Positions 1 through 7,980 of a DNA stretch of 64,000 bases are shown here, piece by piece (within the stretch, counting starts at the first letter, position 1; each line of letters starts with the position of its first letter). Under the pieces are notes generated by a model that saw only the letters and a list, made by a program, of their open reading frames with translations, searched no databases and was not told where the DNA came from. The position numbers were made by a program, and so were the translations under genes. Source of the DNA: Flavobacteriales bacterium (GTDB taxonomy: Bacteria; Bacteroidota; Bacteroidia; Flavobacteriales_F; PHOS-HE28); NCBI GenBank assembly GCA_016710015.1, contig JADJLR010000003.1, positions 372,001 through 436,000 of the forward strand. Direction: 5' to 3'.

Positions 1-1489
1 GTGCAAAGGTCAACATCAGGTCGGCACCGTAATACCGCTGGTGTGCTCTTGCTGAAAGTGAACTACCATCGGTCCTGTTGGCATAGGTGTATTCAACGAT
101 CCGATAGTACAGGCCCATGGTCAATGACCTTGGAATGATCGTACGTCCGTGTCTGAATGAAAGCACGTCACTTCGGACATAACTGGACGTATTCCGGTTA
201 GCTTGAACGGACCAACGCCCCACACTTTCAGGATCCTTGTTGATGTTCACCGTGGCACTGATATTGTCGGAAGCATTCAACCCACCCGCTTGGAATCGTT
301 TGGTATAGGCCCCACCCAGGCTCAATGCTTTCATCGGTCGCACATTCACCCGGAACCGGGCACCTTGGCGTGCATCATCATCATCCAAGAGCTCTTCCAC
401 ATCGTTCCTGTAGGTTTCATAGAACACCACGCGCCGTCTGCTGTCGTATGAGGCGAAGACATCCACCTTCCGTCCGAACCGGTAACGCGCTGAAAGGAAG
501 AAGTTCGTAAGACGAGGGCCGCTACCGAGCGTTCCGTACAGATCGAGTTCAGCTGAGGAGAAGATGTTCAAATTGCCCTTGTATGTCGTGGAGTGTTGCA
601 GATAGGTATATCGCCTGTCCACCTTTCCGCTATTGGTCTGCTGTAGAAGCCCAACCGTGGACCTTGAGTACACGTTCGAGGTTTTGAACTGCGTTCCGAT
701 ATATCCACCGTATTGTAGCAGGTCCAAATTCAGCCCATAGTTGTAGATGTCCGGCCGGAAACCCGCGATCACCCCAGCGAAGACATTTCCGAAGCGTCGC
801 TCAGCCTGCGCTCCATCGATCGCACCAAGTGAAGAGGCACTGTTGTTGATCTTCCTTCCAAATATCAACGTGGTATTGCTGTCCGCTGCATAGCTCACGG
901 CGAGGTTGTACACATTGAAGAACTCCGTGCGCTGAGGACGCCGGTCCGGATCAGCCGGATACAATATTCGATAGTTGAGATACGTCTCGGCCGAGAATTT
1001 CGAATTGTTGATGTTGTCCGCGTCGAGCGAGAACCGGTACATCAACCGGTGATCGCTTTCCCTTTCGGACGGCATCATGCTGTAGCTCGCTGCAGAGAGT
1101 CGACCACGAATTCGTTCCGTACTTTCCGGAAGTGGATCACTCTCGGCCTTTCTTGCTGCCGTGTTACGGACCCCGATCGGCGAGTTCTGAACGAGTACGG
1201 ATCGGACATTAGCTTGGATCCTGTCCGCTTTTTCGACAGTGCAACCTGCGATCACCTTGCAGACGCATGAGGTCGAGGACATGCTCCCGACGACAAGGCA
1301 CGGCGAAAGGACCCCGTCCTTCATCAGCTTCAACGTATCGTTCTCAGCGATCCCTTCGGTGCTCTCGAACTTCACATAGACGTGCTGCGAAGTGAGGAAG
1401 GTCACCTCACCTTGGATCCTGCTCTGCGCCGAAACAATGCCCGGCAACGCCAGCAGAGAAAGGGTCAATATGCGGAGCCTGCGCATCAT
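1..1489 (-). CDS. Outer-membrane beta-barrel-like protein, partial (3' end beyond window)
   Basis: An open frame runs without a stop from an ATG at 1489 to the left edge, giving about 496 visible codons. It starts with a signal peptide (MRRLRILTLSLLALPGIVSAQ), then a small domain with four closely spaced cysteines near residues 65-85. The rest is alternating aromatic and polar stretches such as DRRYTYLQHS and ARYRFGRKVDVFASYDSRRR, as expected of transmembrane beta-strands. I infer an outer-membrane barrel; I do not recognise a named family such as MtrB/PioB. The start (ATGATG) overlaps the stop of the 16-haem cytochrome gene by 4 bases, so it is the last visible gene of the cytochrome operon. 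A porin-like partner for the cytochromes is the likely role. Confidence 0.6.
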   Translation of the reverse strand, partial: MMRRLRILTLSLLALPGIVSAQSRIQGEVTFLTSQHVYVKFESTEGIAENDTLKLMKDGVLSPCLVVGSMSSTSCVCKVIAGCTVEKADRIQANVRSVLVQNSPIGVRNTAARKAESDPLPESTERIRGRLSAASYSMMPSERESDHRLMYRFSLDADNINNSKFSAETYLNYRILYPADPDRRPQRTEFFNVYNLAVSYAADSNTTLIFGRKINNSASSLGAIDGAQAERRFGNVFAGVIAGFRPDIYNYGLNLDLLQYGGYIGTQFKTSNVYSRSTVGLLQQTNSGKVDRRYTYLQHSTTYKGNLNIFSSAELDLYGTLGSGPRLTNFFLSARYRFGRKVDVFASYDSRRRVVFYETYRNDVEELLDDDDARQGARFRVNVRPMKALSLGGAYTKRFQAGGLNASDNISATVNINKDPESVGRWSVQANRNTSSYVRSDVLSFRHGRTIIPRSLTMGLYYRIVEYTYANRTDGSSLSARAHQRYYGADLMLTFA

Positions 1490-2748
1490 TCGTTCCCGTC
1501 CGGGTGACAACTATAACAAGCGTTGCTGTTGTACGAATACCCTGACACCTCATCGTGCTCGTCCGCAAGATCGTTCTGGTCGTTGTGGCAATCGGTGCAG
1601 GTGAATACGCCATAATCATTCGGATTGGTGTGGCACGTTGCGCAGTTGTTCCAGACATCGTCATGACGCCCGCTATAGATCGGGAAGTACGGGTGGAAGT
1701 TGAAGGTTGCAGGTGTCCAAGAATCCTCGTTGTGACAAGCTGCACAATCCGTCGGGAACTGCGCTGCAACATGGTTCGTGCTCGAAGTAGCGTTGTAGTC
1801 GGCCATGTGGCATCCATTGCACGCTGTTGGTGTTCCTACAAATACGCTCGCATGGCATTCCAAGCATGCGGTGGTCATATGTGCGCCATGCAATGGGAAC
1901 GCCGTGCTGTTGTGGTCGAATGAGGCGGTCCATCCGGGACCAGTATTATGGCATGAAGCGCAATCCGTGGAGAAACCGGCGGTGGAGTGGTTCGGACTCA
2001 CCGTGCTCGTGAAATCCTCCATATGGCATGATGAACAGACCGGTGATGCATCCGAAAACGTCCCCGTGGTGTGGCAGTAGGTACACTCGAGGTTGTCATG
2101 TCCATGTGTCAATGGAAAGAAATCGTGACTGGCGAAACTGGTCGCCCAACCCGAACCCATTGGGTCGTGACACTCTATGCAATTGGATGAGAAACCGGCC
2201 TCCACATGGTTCGGAACCCGGGTAGCCATGAAGTCGGACTGATGGCAATTGATACAATCATTTCCCACTCGTGCAAAGGCAAGCGTATTATCAGCGGTAT
2301 GGCAATCGACGCAGCTCAAGTTGCTATGGACCCCGACCAAGGAGAACCCGTTCTGTTCGTGCAATTCAGGAATGTCATCCACCAACCAGGTGTTCGGTGT
2401 GTGGCATCGCACGCAATCATTACCAACGGACATCGCATGCACATCGATATGGCACGAAAAACAATCCGACGGAACGGCTTCATCGAATCGCACGGATCCA
2501 TGACACGATCCACAATCCAATATGACATGCTGTCCGATCAACGAAAATCCGGTACTGTCATGGTCAAAGACCATCGGATCGGCCATGGTGGTCCAATTGT
2601 CGGGAACGTGGCAACGCGCACAGTCCATCTTGAACTCATCACCATGCGGGGATTGTGCCTTGGCCTCGAAATGAAATAGCAAGCTCAGGATCAAGCCAAG
2701 GCATGCGCACCCATTGGCAGCCACTCCGGCTCCATTGGTCAAGCTCAT
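1486..2748 (-). CDS. 16-haem c-type cytochrome, secreted
   Basis: About 420 aa with 16 CxxCH haem-binding motifs and a signal peptide ending near FHFEAKAQ. The frame is open upstream to 2847, but the signal peptide fits a start at 2748 (MSLTNG) or 2766 (MRSVQDM); gaggag lies upstream of 2748. Motifs recur in modules of about 72 residues of the type FDHNSTAFPLxGxH...CxxCH...TPxxCxxCHxxDY...PNHxxAxFPTDCxxCH, resembling cytochrome c3-like or doubled-CXXCH families. It is a close paralogue of the upstream 46-haem gene along its whole length, including the ending (CYSCHPDGNE versus CFSCHPDGEN), but lacks the central expansion. A periplasmic or outer-surface electron carrier is inferred. It overlaps the downstream barrel gene by 4 bases. 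Confidence 0.85.
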   Translation of the reverse strand: MSLTNGAGVAANGCACLGLILSLLFHFEAKAQSPHGDEFKMDCARCHVPDNWTTMADPMVFDHDSTGFSLIGQHVILDCGSCHGSVRFDEAVPSDCFSCHIDVHAMSVGNDCVRCHTPNTWLVDDIPELHEQNGFSLVGVHSNLSCVDCHTADNTLAFARVGNDCINCHQSDFMATRVPNHVEAGFSSNCIECHDPMGSGWATSFASHDFFPLTHGHDNLECTYCHTTGTFSDASPVCSSCHMEDFTSTVSPNHSTAGFSTDCASCHNTGPGWTASFDHNSTAFPLHGAHMTTACLECHASVFVGTPTACNGCHMADYNATSSTNHVAAQFPTDCAACHNEDSWTPATFNFHPYFPIYSGRHDDVWNNCATCHTNPNDYGVFTCTDCHNDQNDLADEHDEVSGYSYNSNACYSCHPDGNE

Positions 2749-2868
2749 GTCCTGTACGCTCCTCATCCTAACGATTCGTACGTATTCAAGGTCGAACTGG
2801 ATATGAAAATTGCTTGATCTCTCAAAGTTACTGGACTGACCCACCATGAGTGGGTTCCTTCGCGGTCT

Positions 2869-3948
2869 CTAGTTCTCTCCATCCGGGTGACAGCTGAAAC
2901 AAGATGTCGGTGTGTATGAATACCCGTTCACCTCACTGTGGTCGTTGTTCACCTGTGACTGGTTGTTGTGTTCATGGCAATCAATGCAGCTGAACAGGTT
3001 GTAGTTACCAGGCGTCGTATGACATTCTGTGCATGTGTTCCATTCGCCATCATGTCTACCGCTATAGATCGGGAAATACTGTTGGTCGTGGTTGAAGGTC
3101 GAAGGGTCCCAAGCGCTGGTAGTGTGGCAGGTCGCACAATCGGTAGGGAATTGCGCTGAAGCGTGGTTCGGGTTGTTCGTGCTATTGTAATCCGCCATGT
3201 GGCATGCATCGCAATTGGTAGGTGTACCTGCATAGCCATTCGCATGACACTGGATACAGCTTGCATTCACATGCTGACCGGTCAAGGGGAATCCGGTGTT
3301 TTCATGGTCAAAAGTACCAGGCACCCATGCCGAAGTCGTATGGCATACGGCACAGTCCATAGGGAAGCCGGCTTGAGCGTGGTTTGGTGATGTTGTCGCA
3401 TTGTATTCCGCAATGTGACAGGCATCGCAGTTGGTCGGTGTACCCGCAAATCCGTTCGTATGGCATTGCATGCAGTCCACGGTAATGTGTTGGCCGGTCA
3501 ATGGGAAGGCCGTCGAGTTATGGTCGAAGGTCGCTGTGGTCCAGGATCCTTCATCATGACAAAGCGCGCAGTCCGTGGGGAAGCCCGCCTGTCCATGGTT
3601 CGGATCGGTGGTGCTGTTGTAATCGGCAAGGTGGCAGCCCTCGCAGGTGTTCGGTGTGTTGGTGTACCCATTCGCGTGGCATTGGTTGCAGTTCACGTTC
3701 GCGTGGGAGCCGTTCAACGCGAAACCGGTCGACGAGGTGTGATCATAACTGCTCGGTGTCCAGCCATCCGTGGTGTGGCATTGTGTGCAATTGGGGTGTG
3801 ATCGCGGGCCCCGGGCCCCGGGGGGGCCCAGGTGTGGCTTGTGTGCAATCATTCGTGAAGTTCGCCTGCGTGTGGTTGGGTTCAACCGTGTTGTTGAAGT
3901 CCGTCTGGTGACAGGCTTCACACGCTGTTGGTGTTCCCGCAAAGCCAT
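2869..3948 (-). pseudogene. C-terminal part of the 46-haem cytochrome (split by a 58-bp insertion)
   Basis: The frame can be read from 3948, but its first 50 or so codons are an out-of-frame reading of repeat DNA. Cytochrome sequence begins near 3790 (NCTQCHTTDG) and continues to the stop at 2869, ending CFSCHPDGEN. This part carries 13 CxxCH motifs. It joins the N-terminal piece (3743-6415): deleting the 58 bases at 3791-3848 gives one uninterrupted frame from 6415 to 2869 of 1163 codons including the stop. I regard the two pieces as one gene, probably intact in the living genome, with the break more likely an assembly or consensus error inside near-identical repeats than a true mutation. 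Confidence 0.75.
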
Positions 3949-5350
3949 TCGCGTGGCACTGCATGCAGTCCACGCTCACGTGTTGTCCCGTTAGTGGGAA
4001 GGCCGTCGAGTTATGGTCGAAGGTCGCTGTGGTCCAGGATCCTTCATCGTGACAGAGCGCGCAGTCCGTGGGGAAGCCCGCCTGTCCATGGTTCGGGTCT
4101 GTGGTAGCGTTGTAGTCCGATAGGTGACAGCCTTCACAGGTGTTCGGTGTGTTGGTGTAACCGTTCGCGTGGCACTGGTTGCAGTTCACGTTGGCATGTG
4201 ATCCGTTCAGCGCAAAACCGGTCGACGAGGTGTGATCATAACTGCTCGGTGTCCAGCCATCCGTGGTGTGGCATTGTGTGCAATCATTCGTGAAGTTCGC
4301 CTGCGTGTGGTTGGGTTCAACCGTGTTGTTGAAGTCCGTCTGGTGACAGGCTTCACACGCTGTTGGTGTTCCCGCAAAGCCATTCGCGTGGCACTGCATG
4401 CAGTCCACGCTCACGTGTTGTCCCGTTAGTGGGAAGGCCGTCGAGTTATGGTCGAAGGTCGCTGTGGTCCAGGATCCTTCATCGTGACAGAGCGCGCAGT
4501 CCGTGGGGAAGCCCGCCTGTCCATGGTTCGGGTCTGTGGTAGCGTTGTAGTCCGATAGGTGACAGCCTTCGCACGTATTCGGCGTGTTCGTATAACCGTT
4601 CGCGTGGCACTGGTTGCAGTTCACGTTCGCGTGGGAGCCGTTCAACGCAAAACCCGTCGCGGAAGTGTGGTCGTAACTGCTCGGTATCCAGCCATCCGTG
4701 GTGTGGCATTGTGTGCAATCATTGGTGAACTGCGCCTGCGTGTGGTTCGGTTCCACCGTGTTGTTGAAGTCCGTCTGGTGACACGCTTCACATGCGGTCG
4801 GTGTACCCGCAAAGCCGTTGGCATGGCACTGCATGCAGTCGACCGAAACGTGTTGACCGGTGAGCGGGAAGGCCGTCGAGTTATGGTCGAAGGTCGCTGT
4901 GGTCCAGGATCCTTCATCGTGACAGAGCGCGCAGTCCGTGGGGAAGCCCGCCTGTCCATGGTTCGGATCGGTGGTGCTGTTGTAATCGGCAAGGTGGCAG
5001 CCCTCGCAGGTGTTCGGTGTGTTGGTGTACCCGTTCGCGTGGCACTGGTTGCAGTTCACGTTCGCGTGGGAGCCGTTCAACGCGAAACCCGTCGCGGAAG
5101 TGTGGTCGTAACTGCTCGGTATCCAGCCATCCGTGGTGTGGCATTGCGTGCAATCATTGGTGAACTGCGCCTGCGTGTGGTTCGGTTCCACCGTGTTGTT
5201 GAAGTCCGTCTGGTGACAGGCCTCGCACGCTGTTGGAGTTCCAGTAAAACCGTTCGCATGGCATTGCATGCAGTCCACGCTCACGTGTTGTCCGGTCAAT
5301 GGGAAGGCAGTCGAGTTGTGATCGAAGGTGGCATTTGTCCACGCCGTCTC
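3480..5350. repeat. 435-bp tandem repeat array inside the 46-haem cytochrome gene
   Basis: A 435-bp period is seen directly. The string gtccgtggggaagcccgcct starts at 3571, 4064, 4499 and 4934; the last two intervals are exactly 435 and the first is 493, i.e. 435 plus a 58-bp insertion. Each period encodes two 3-haem modules of 73 and 72 residues. Long stretches are identical between copies, so the expansion is recent or homogenised by recombination. Flanking copies (below 3560 and above 5130) are more diverged. An array like this can change copy number and is easily mis-assembled. Confidence 0.9.
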
Positions 5351-6415
5351 ATCGTGACATGCCGCACAATCGGTCGGGAATCCGGAGGCCGCGTGGTTCG
5401 GCGCCGTCGTAGCATTGTAGTCGGCGATATGACAGGCCTCACATGTATTCGGTGTGTTGGTGTAATTACCGTTGTGGCACTGATCGCAACTCACCGGAAT
5501 GTGGGACCCGACCAACGGCCATACATCGTGATCATAGGTCGCTGGAGTCCACCCCGGGTTGGTCGTGTGGCAGGTGGCGCAGTCCGTCGTGAATCCGGCG
5601 GTCTGGTGGTTCGGGTTCGAAGTGTTGTTGAAATCGACTTGGTGGCAGGTCACGCACTCAGGCGAGGCATCAGCGAAGGATCCCGTGGTGTGGCACTGGT
5701 TGCAATCATTGATCGCGTGGCCCAACGTGAGTGGGAAGAAATCGTGATCGACATTGTTCGTATGCCAATCAAAGCCCATCGGGTCGTGACATTCGATGCA
5801 ATTCGTACTGAAGCCATTCGTGACATGGTTCGGCGCTTGGGCTGCCTGATAATCGTTCCGATGGCAACTGATGCAATCGTTACCGACCCTTTCGAATTGA
5901 AGGTTATTCCCAGAGGCATGACACTCCGTGCAACTCAAATTCCCATGCGCCCCGACCAACGCGAATCCATTCTGTTCGTGGATCTCCGGAATATCGTTCA
6001 CGATCCAATTCACCGTGGTATGGCAACGTGCACAATCATTTCCTACGGACATCGCATGCACGTCCGTGTGGCACGAAGCGCAGTCCGACGGTGCCGAATC
6101 GAAAACCAGGGTAGTGTGGCAGGACTTGCAATCGACCGAACTGTGCGCACCTTTCAGCATAAATGCCGTTGAGTCGTGGGAGAAGACCATCGACGCAGCC
6201 TGGGCACTTACTGTAGACACCGTCTCCCGGGAGCGTCCGGAGTGCTTCTGTATCCGGGACTTCTCTTCGTTCCAGATCAGCGTAGGATTCGTCCAACCTG
6301 CAGGGCTATGGCACTTGGCGCAGTCAATGACCAGCGATTCCCCGTGCGGCGACTGTGCGGATACCCGCATACCGGTCAACAGGACCAAAACGACTATTTG
6401 TGACAGTCGGCGCAT
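3743..6415 (-). CDS. N-terminal part of a giant multihaem cytochrome c (46 haems when rejoined)
   Basis: The piece starts with a signal peptide (MRRLSQIVVLVLLTGMRVSAQ) and carries 33 complete CxxCH motifs before running out of frame near 3848. Rejoined with the downstream piece the protein has 1162 aa and 46 CxxCH motifs, about one per 25 residues. The first 14 or so motifs and the last several align with the neighbouring 16-haem protein. The extra 30 haems lie in the centre, where a 6-haem unit (145 aa, 435 bp) is repeated almost identically. It starts 22 bases inside the end of the 20-haem gene, so translation is probably coupled. A long periplasmic or surface electron wire is inferred; terminal partners and localisation are not visible from the sequence. 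Confidence 0.85.
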   Translation of the reverse strand: MRRLSQIVVLVLLTGMRVSAQSPHGESLVIDCAKCHSPAGWTNPTLIWNEEKSRIQKHSGRSRETVSTVSAQAASMVFSHDSTAFMLKGAHSSVDCKSCHTTLVFDSAPSDCASCHTDVHAMSVGNDCARCHTTVNWIVNDIPEIHEQNGFALVGAHGNLSCTECHASGNNLQFERVGNDCISCHRNDYQAAQAPNHVTNGFSTNCIECHDPMGFDWHTNNVDHDFFPLTLGHAINDCNQCHTTGSFADASPECVTCHQVDFNNTSNPNHQTAGFTTDCATCHTTNPGWTPATYDHDVWPLVGSHIPVSCDQCHNGNYTNTPNTCEACHIADYNATTAPNHAASGFPTDCAACHDETAWTNATFDHNSTAFPLTGQHVSVDCMQCHANGFTGTPTACEACHQTDFNNTVEPNHTQAQFTNDCTQCHTTDGWIPSSYDHTSATGFALNGSHANVNCNQCHANGYTNTPNTCEGCHLADYNSTTDPNHGQAGFPTDCALCHDEGSWTTATFDHNSTAFPLTGQHVSVDCMQCHANGFAGTPTACEACHQTDFNNTVEPNHTQAQFTNDCTQCHTTDGWIPSSYDHTSATGFALNGSHANVNCNQCHANGYTNTPNTCEGCHLSDYNATTDPNHGQAGFPTDCALCHDEGSWTTATFDHNSTAFPLTGQHVSVDCMQCHANGFAGTPTACEACHQTDFNNTVEPNHTQANFTNDCTQCHTTDGWTPSSYDHTSSTGFALNGSHANVNCNQCHANGYTNTPNTCEGCHLSDYNATTDPNHGQAGFPTDCALCHDEGSWTTATFDHNSTAFPLTGQHVSVDCMQCHANGFAGTPTACEACHQTDFNNTVEPNHTQANFTNDCTQATPGPPRGPGPAITPQLHTMPHHGWLDTEQL
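3791..3848. other. 58-bp frame-breaking insertion with a GC-only core, flanked by a 10-bp direct repeat
   Basis: Against the other repeat copies, 58 extra bases lie between ttgtgtgcaa (3781-3790) and its second copy (3839-3848). The middle is almost pure G and C (gggccccgggcccc followed by a G run). The right end, ggtgtggcttgtgtgcaa, is an imperfect copy of the sequence just before the insertion with one base missing. The length is not a multiple of three, so it shifts the frame. The pattern fits a bad consensus or misjoin in a repeat; a real small duplication is possible. Confidence 0.8.
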
Positions 6416-7980
6416 TCGAAACTCTCGACCTTGAACGAAAGGACTTCGGCATTCGGATCCTTAAGGTGACATTCCTTACAATCCACTTTCACATGTTCTC
6501 CCACAAGTGGGAATTCCGTAAAGTCATGATCGAACTTGGATGGGAACCAATTCTCGGCGACATGGCATCGTTTGCAATCGGTGACCCCGTTCTCGGCGAG
6601 ATCATCACCATGGACATTGTCATGGCAATCGAAACATGCGTGGCCCAGCTCGCGGAAGGTCCAGTTCTTTTCGTCCTTCATATGGCAGGCCGTACAAGGC
6701 GTCGCAATGTGCGCTCCTTCCAAGGGGAACTTGGTGGACCGATGCTGTTCCAATGTATACATGCTCATTTCAAATCCGTCAAGCACCGAATGACATTCTG
6801 CACAATCCGGTGTGACATCGTTCTTCGCGAATTCACCCTTGTGGTAGTCCTCATGACAGCTACTGCACTTACTGAACTCCATGGCACCGGTGAAGGATCC
6901 CTTGTGGCACTTCTTGCAATCCACATCCACGTGCTTGCCTTGCAGCGGAAAGTCGGTGACGGCGTGGTCGAAGAAATCCATTGACTTCAGCGACCGGAAG
7001 CCGGTCTCTTGATGGCACTTGGCACAATCATTCCCGAATTTCCCGTCATGTGCATCCTCATGGCAGGTAGCGCACTGGTTCACAGTTACACCAACGCGAT
7101 CCTGGAACACACGCAACGGATCACTGGTCTTCTGGTGGCAGGTGAAGCAATCCGTGGTCTTGTGCTTGCCGTTCAGTTTGAAATTCGTCGTGTTGTGATC
7201 GAATCGGTTCTTGCCAGAGAAGATGTTGAAGCCTACTTCGGTATGGCACTGTGCGCAGGCGTTATTGAAGTGCGCCGCATGCGGATCGTTGTGGCATGCC
7301 TTGCAATCCGCATGCGGAACATCCGCGAATCGTTGGAACTCCTTTCCCTGACGCGTGGTCGTTTCGTGGCACTTCTTGCAATCCACGTTCACGTGCTTGC
7401 CAGCTAGTTTGAAATCCGTTTTGCCATGGTCGAATTTGCTTGCCGGCCTGAACTCATTCATGTTGTGGCACTTCGTGCATTCGCCAGACATGGTGCCTTG
7501 GTGGAAATCATCGTGGCACGAGAGACACGCTTGCTCCAGCCCGAGGAAGGTCAACGGTCGTTTCTTCAATTCACGATCGGCGATGTTGTCCGGCACATGG
7601 CACTTCCGACAATCCACCGGCTTGTGGCCACCTTCCAATTTATACCCGGTAAGCGCATGATCGAAGGCCTTCTCATCGAATCGGACCATCTCGAACTTCC
7701 TACCGTGGTGCTCGCTGTGGCAGGCGAAACAATCCTGTGCCTTGACCACTGAACTAGCGTGATAGCCCCGCTTCTTCGTGATCAACGACTTGATCTCCTT
7801 GTGGCACTCCAGACATTTCGCATTGGTCACCTTGTTGCCGAGATCATGGCATTGGGTACAATTGCTCATGCCCTCCAATGCGGCATGGGCCGTGGTGAGG
7901 TCACCTGGCGAGAGCTGCGCAACCACCATCGAACCCGCTGCTAGCAGGACCAATGTGAAGTATGTCCGTAACAGCCTCAT
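6394..7980 (-). CDS. 20-haem c-type cytochrome, secreted
   Basis: 528 aa with a signal peptide (MRLLRTYFTLVLLAAGSMVVAQ) and 20 CxxCH motifs. Many sit in units of the form FDHxxTxFxLxGxHxxVDCxxCH followed by xxCxxCHxDxH, giving extra histidines for bis-His ligation. The protein is lysine-rich (many CKKCH motifs), unlike the Thr/Asn-rich 46- and 16-haem proteins, and it is not repetitive at DNA level. Its ATG overlaps the stop of the flavoprotein gene in an ATGA (7977-7980). It precedes the 46-haem gene, with a 22-base overlap. Being next to the inner-membrane components and more basic, it may be the first periplasmic acceptor; that is inference. Confidence 0.88.
   Translation of the reverse strand: MRLLRTYFTLVLLAAGSMVVAQLSPGDLTTAHAALEGMSNCTQCHDLGNKVTNAKCLECHKEIKSLITKKRGYHASSVVKAQDCFACHSEHHGRKFEMVRFDEKAFDHALTGYKLEGGHKPVDCRKCHVPDNIADRELKKRPLTFLGLEQACLSCHDDFHQGTMSGECTKCHNMNEFRPASKFDHGKTDFKLAGKHVNVDCKKCHETTTRQGKEFQRFADVPHADCKACHNDPHAAHFNNACAQCHTEVGFNIFSGKNRFDHNTTNFKLNGKHKTTDCFTCHQKTSDPLRVFQDRVGVTVNQCATCHEDAHDGKFGNDCAKCHQETGFRSLKSMDFFDHAVTDFPLQGKHVDVDCKKCHKGSFTGAMEFSKCSSCHEDYHKGEFAKNDVTPDCAECHSVLDGFEMSMYTLEQHRSTKFPLEGAHIATPCTACHMKDEKNWTFRELGHACFDCHDNVHGDDLAENGVTDCKRCHVAENWFPSKFDHDFTEFPLVGEHVKVDCKECHLKDPNAEVLSFKVESFECADCHK

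Noticed and set aside
3480..5350. Regular repeats reminiscent of a CRISPR-like or satellite array
   Set aside because: The unit is 435 bp, lies inside a cytochrome reading frame and encodes conserved CxxCH modules; no short repeat-spacer pattern.
4559..6172. 537-codon open frame on the plus strand
   Set aside because: It is the antisense of the cytochrome repeats; arginine/valine-rich repetitive translation without protein features.
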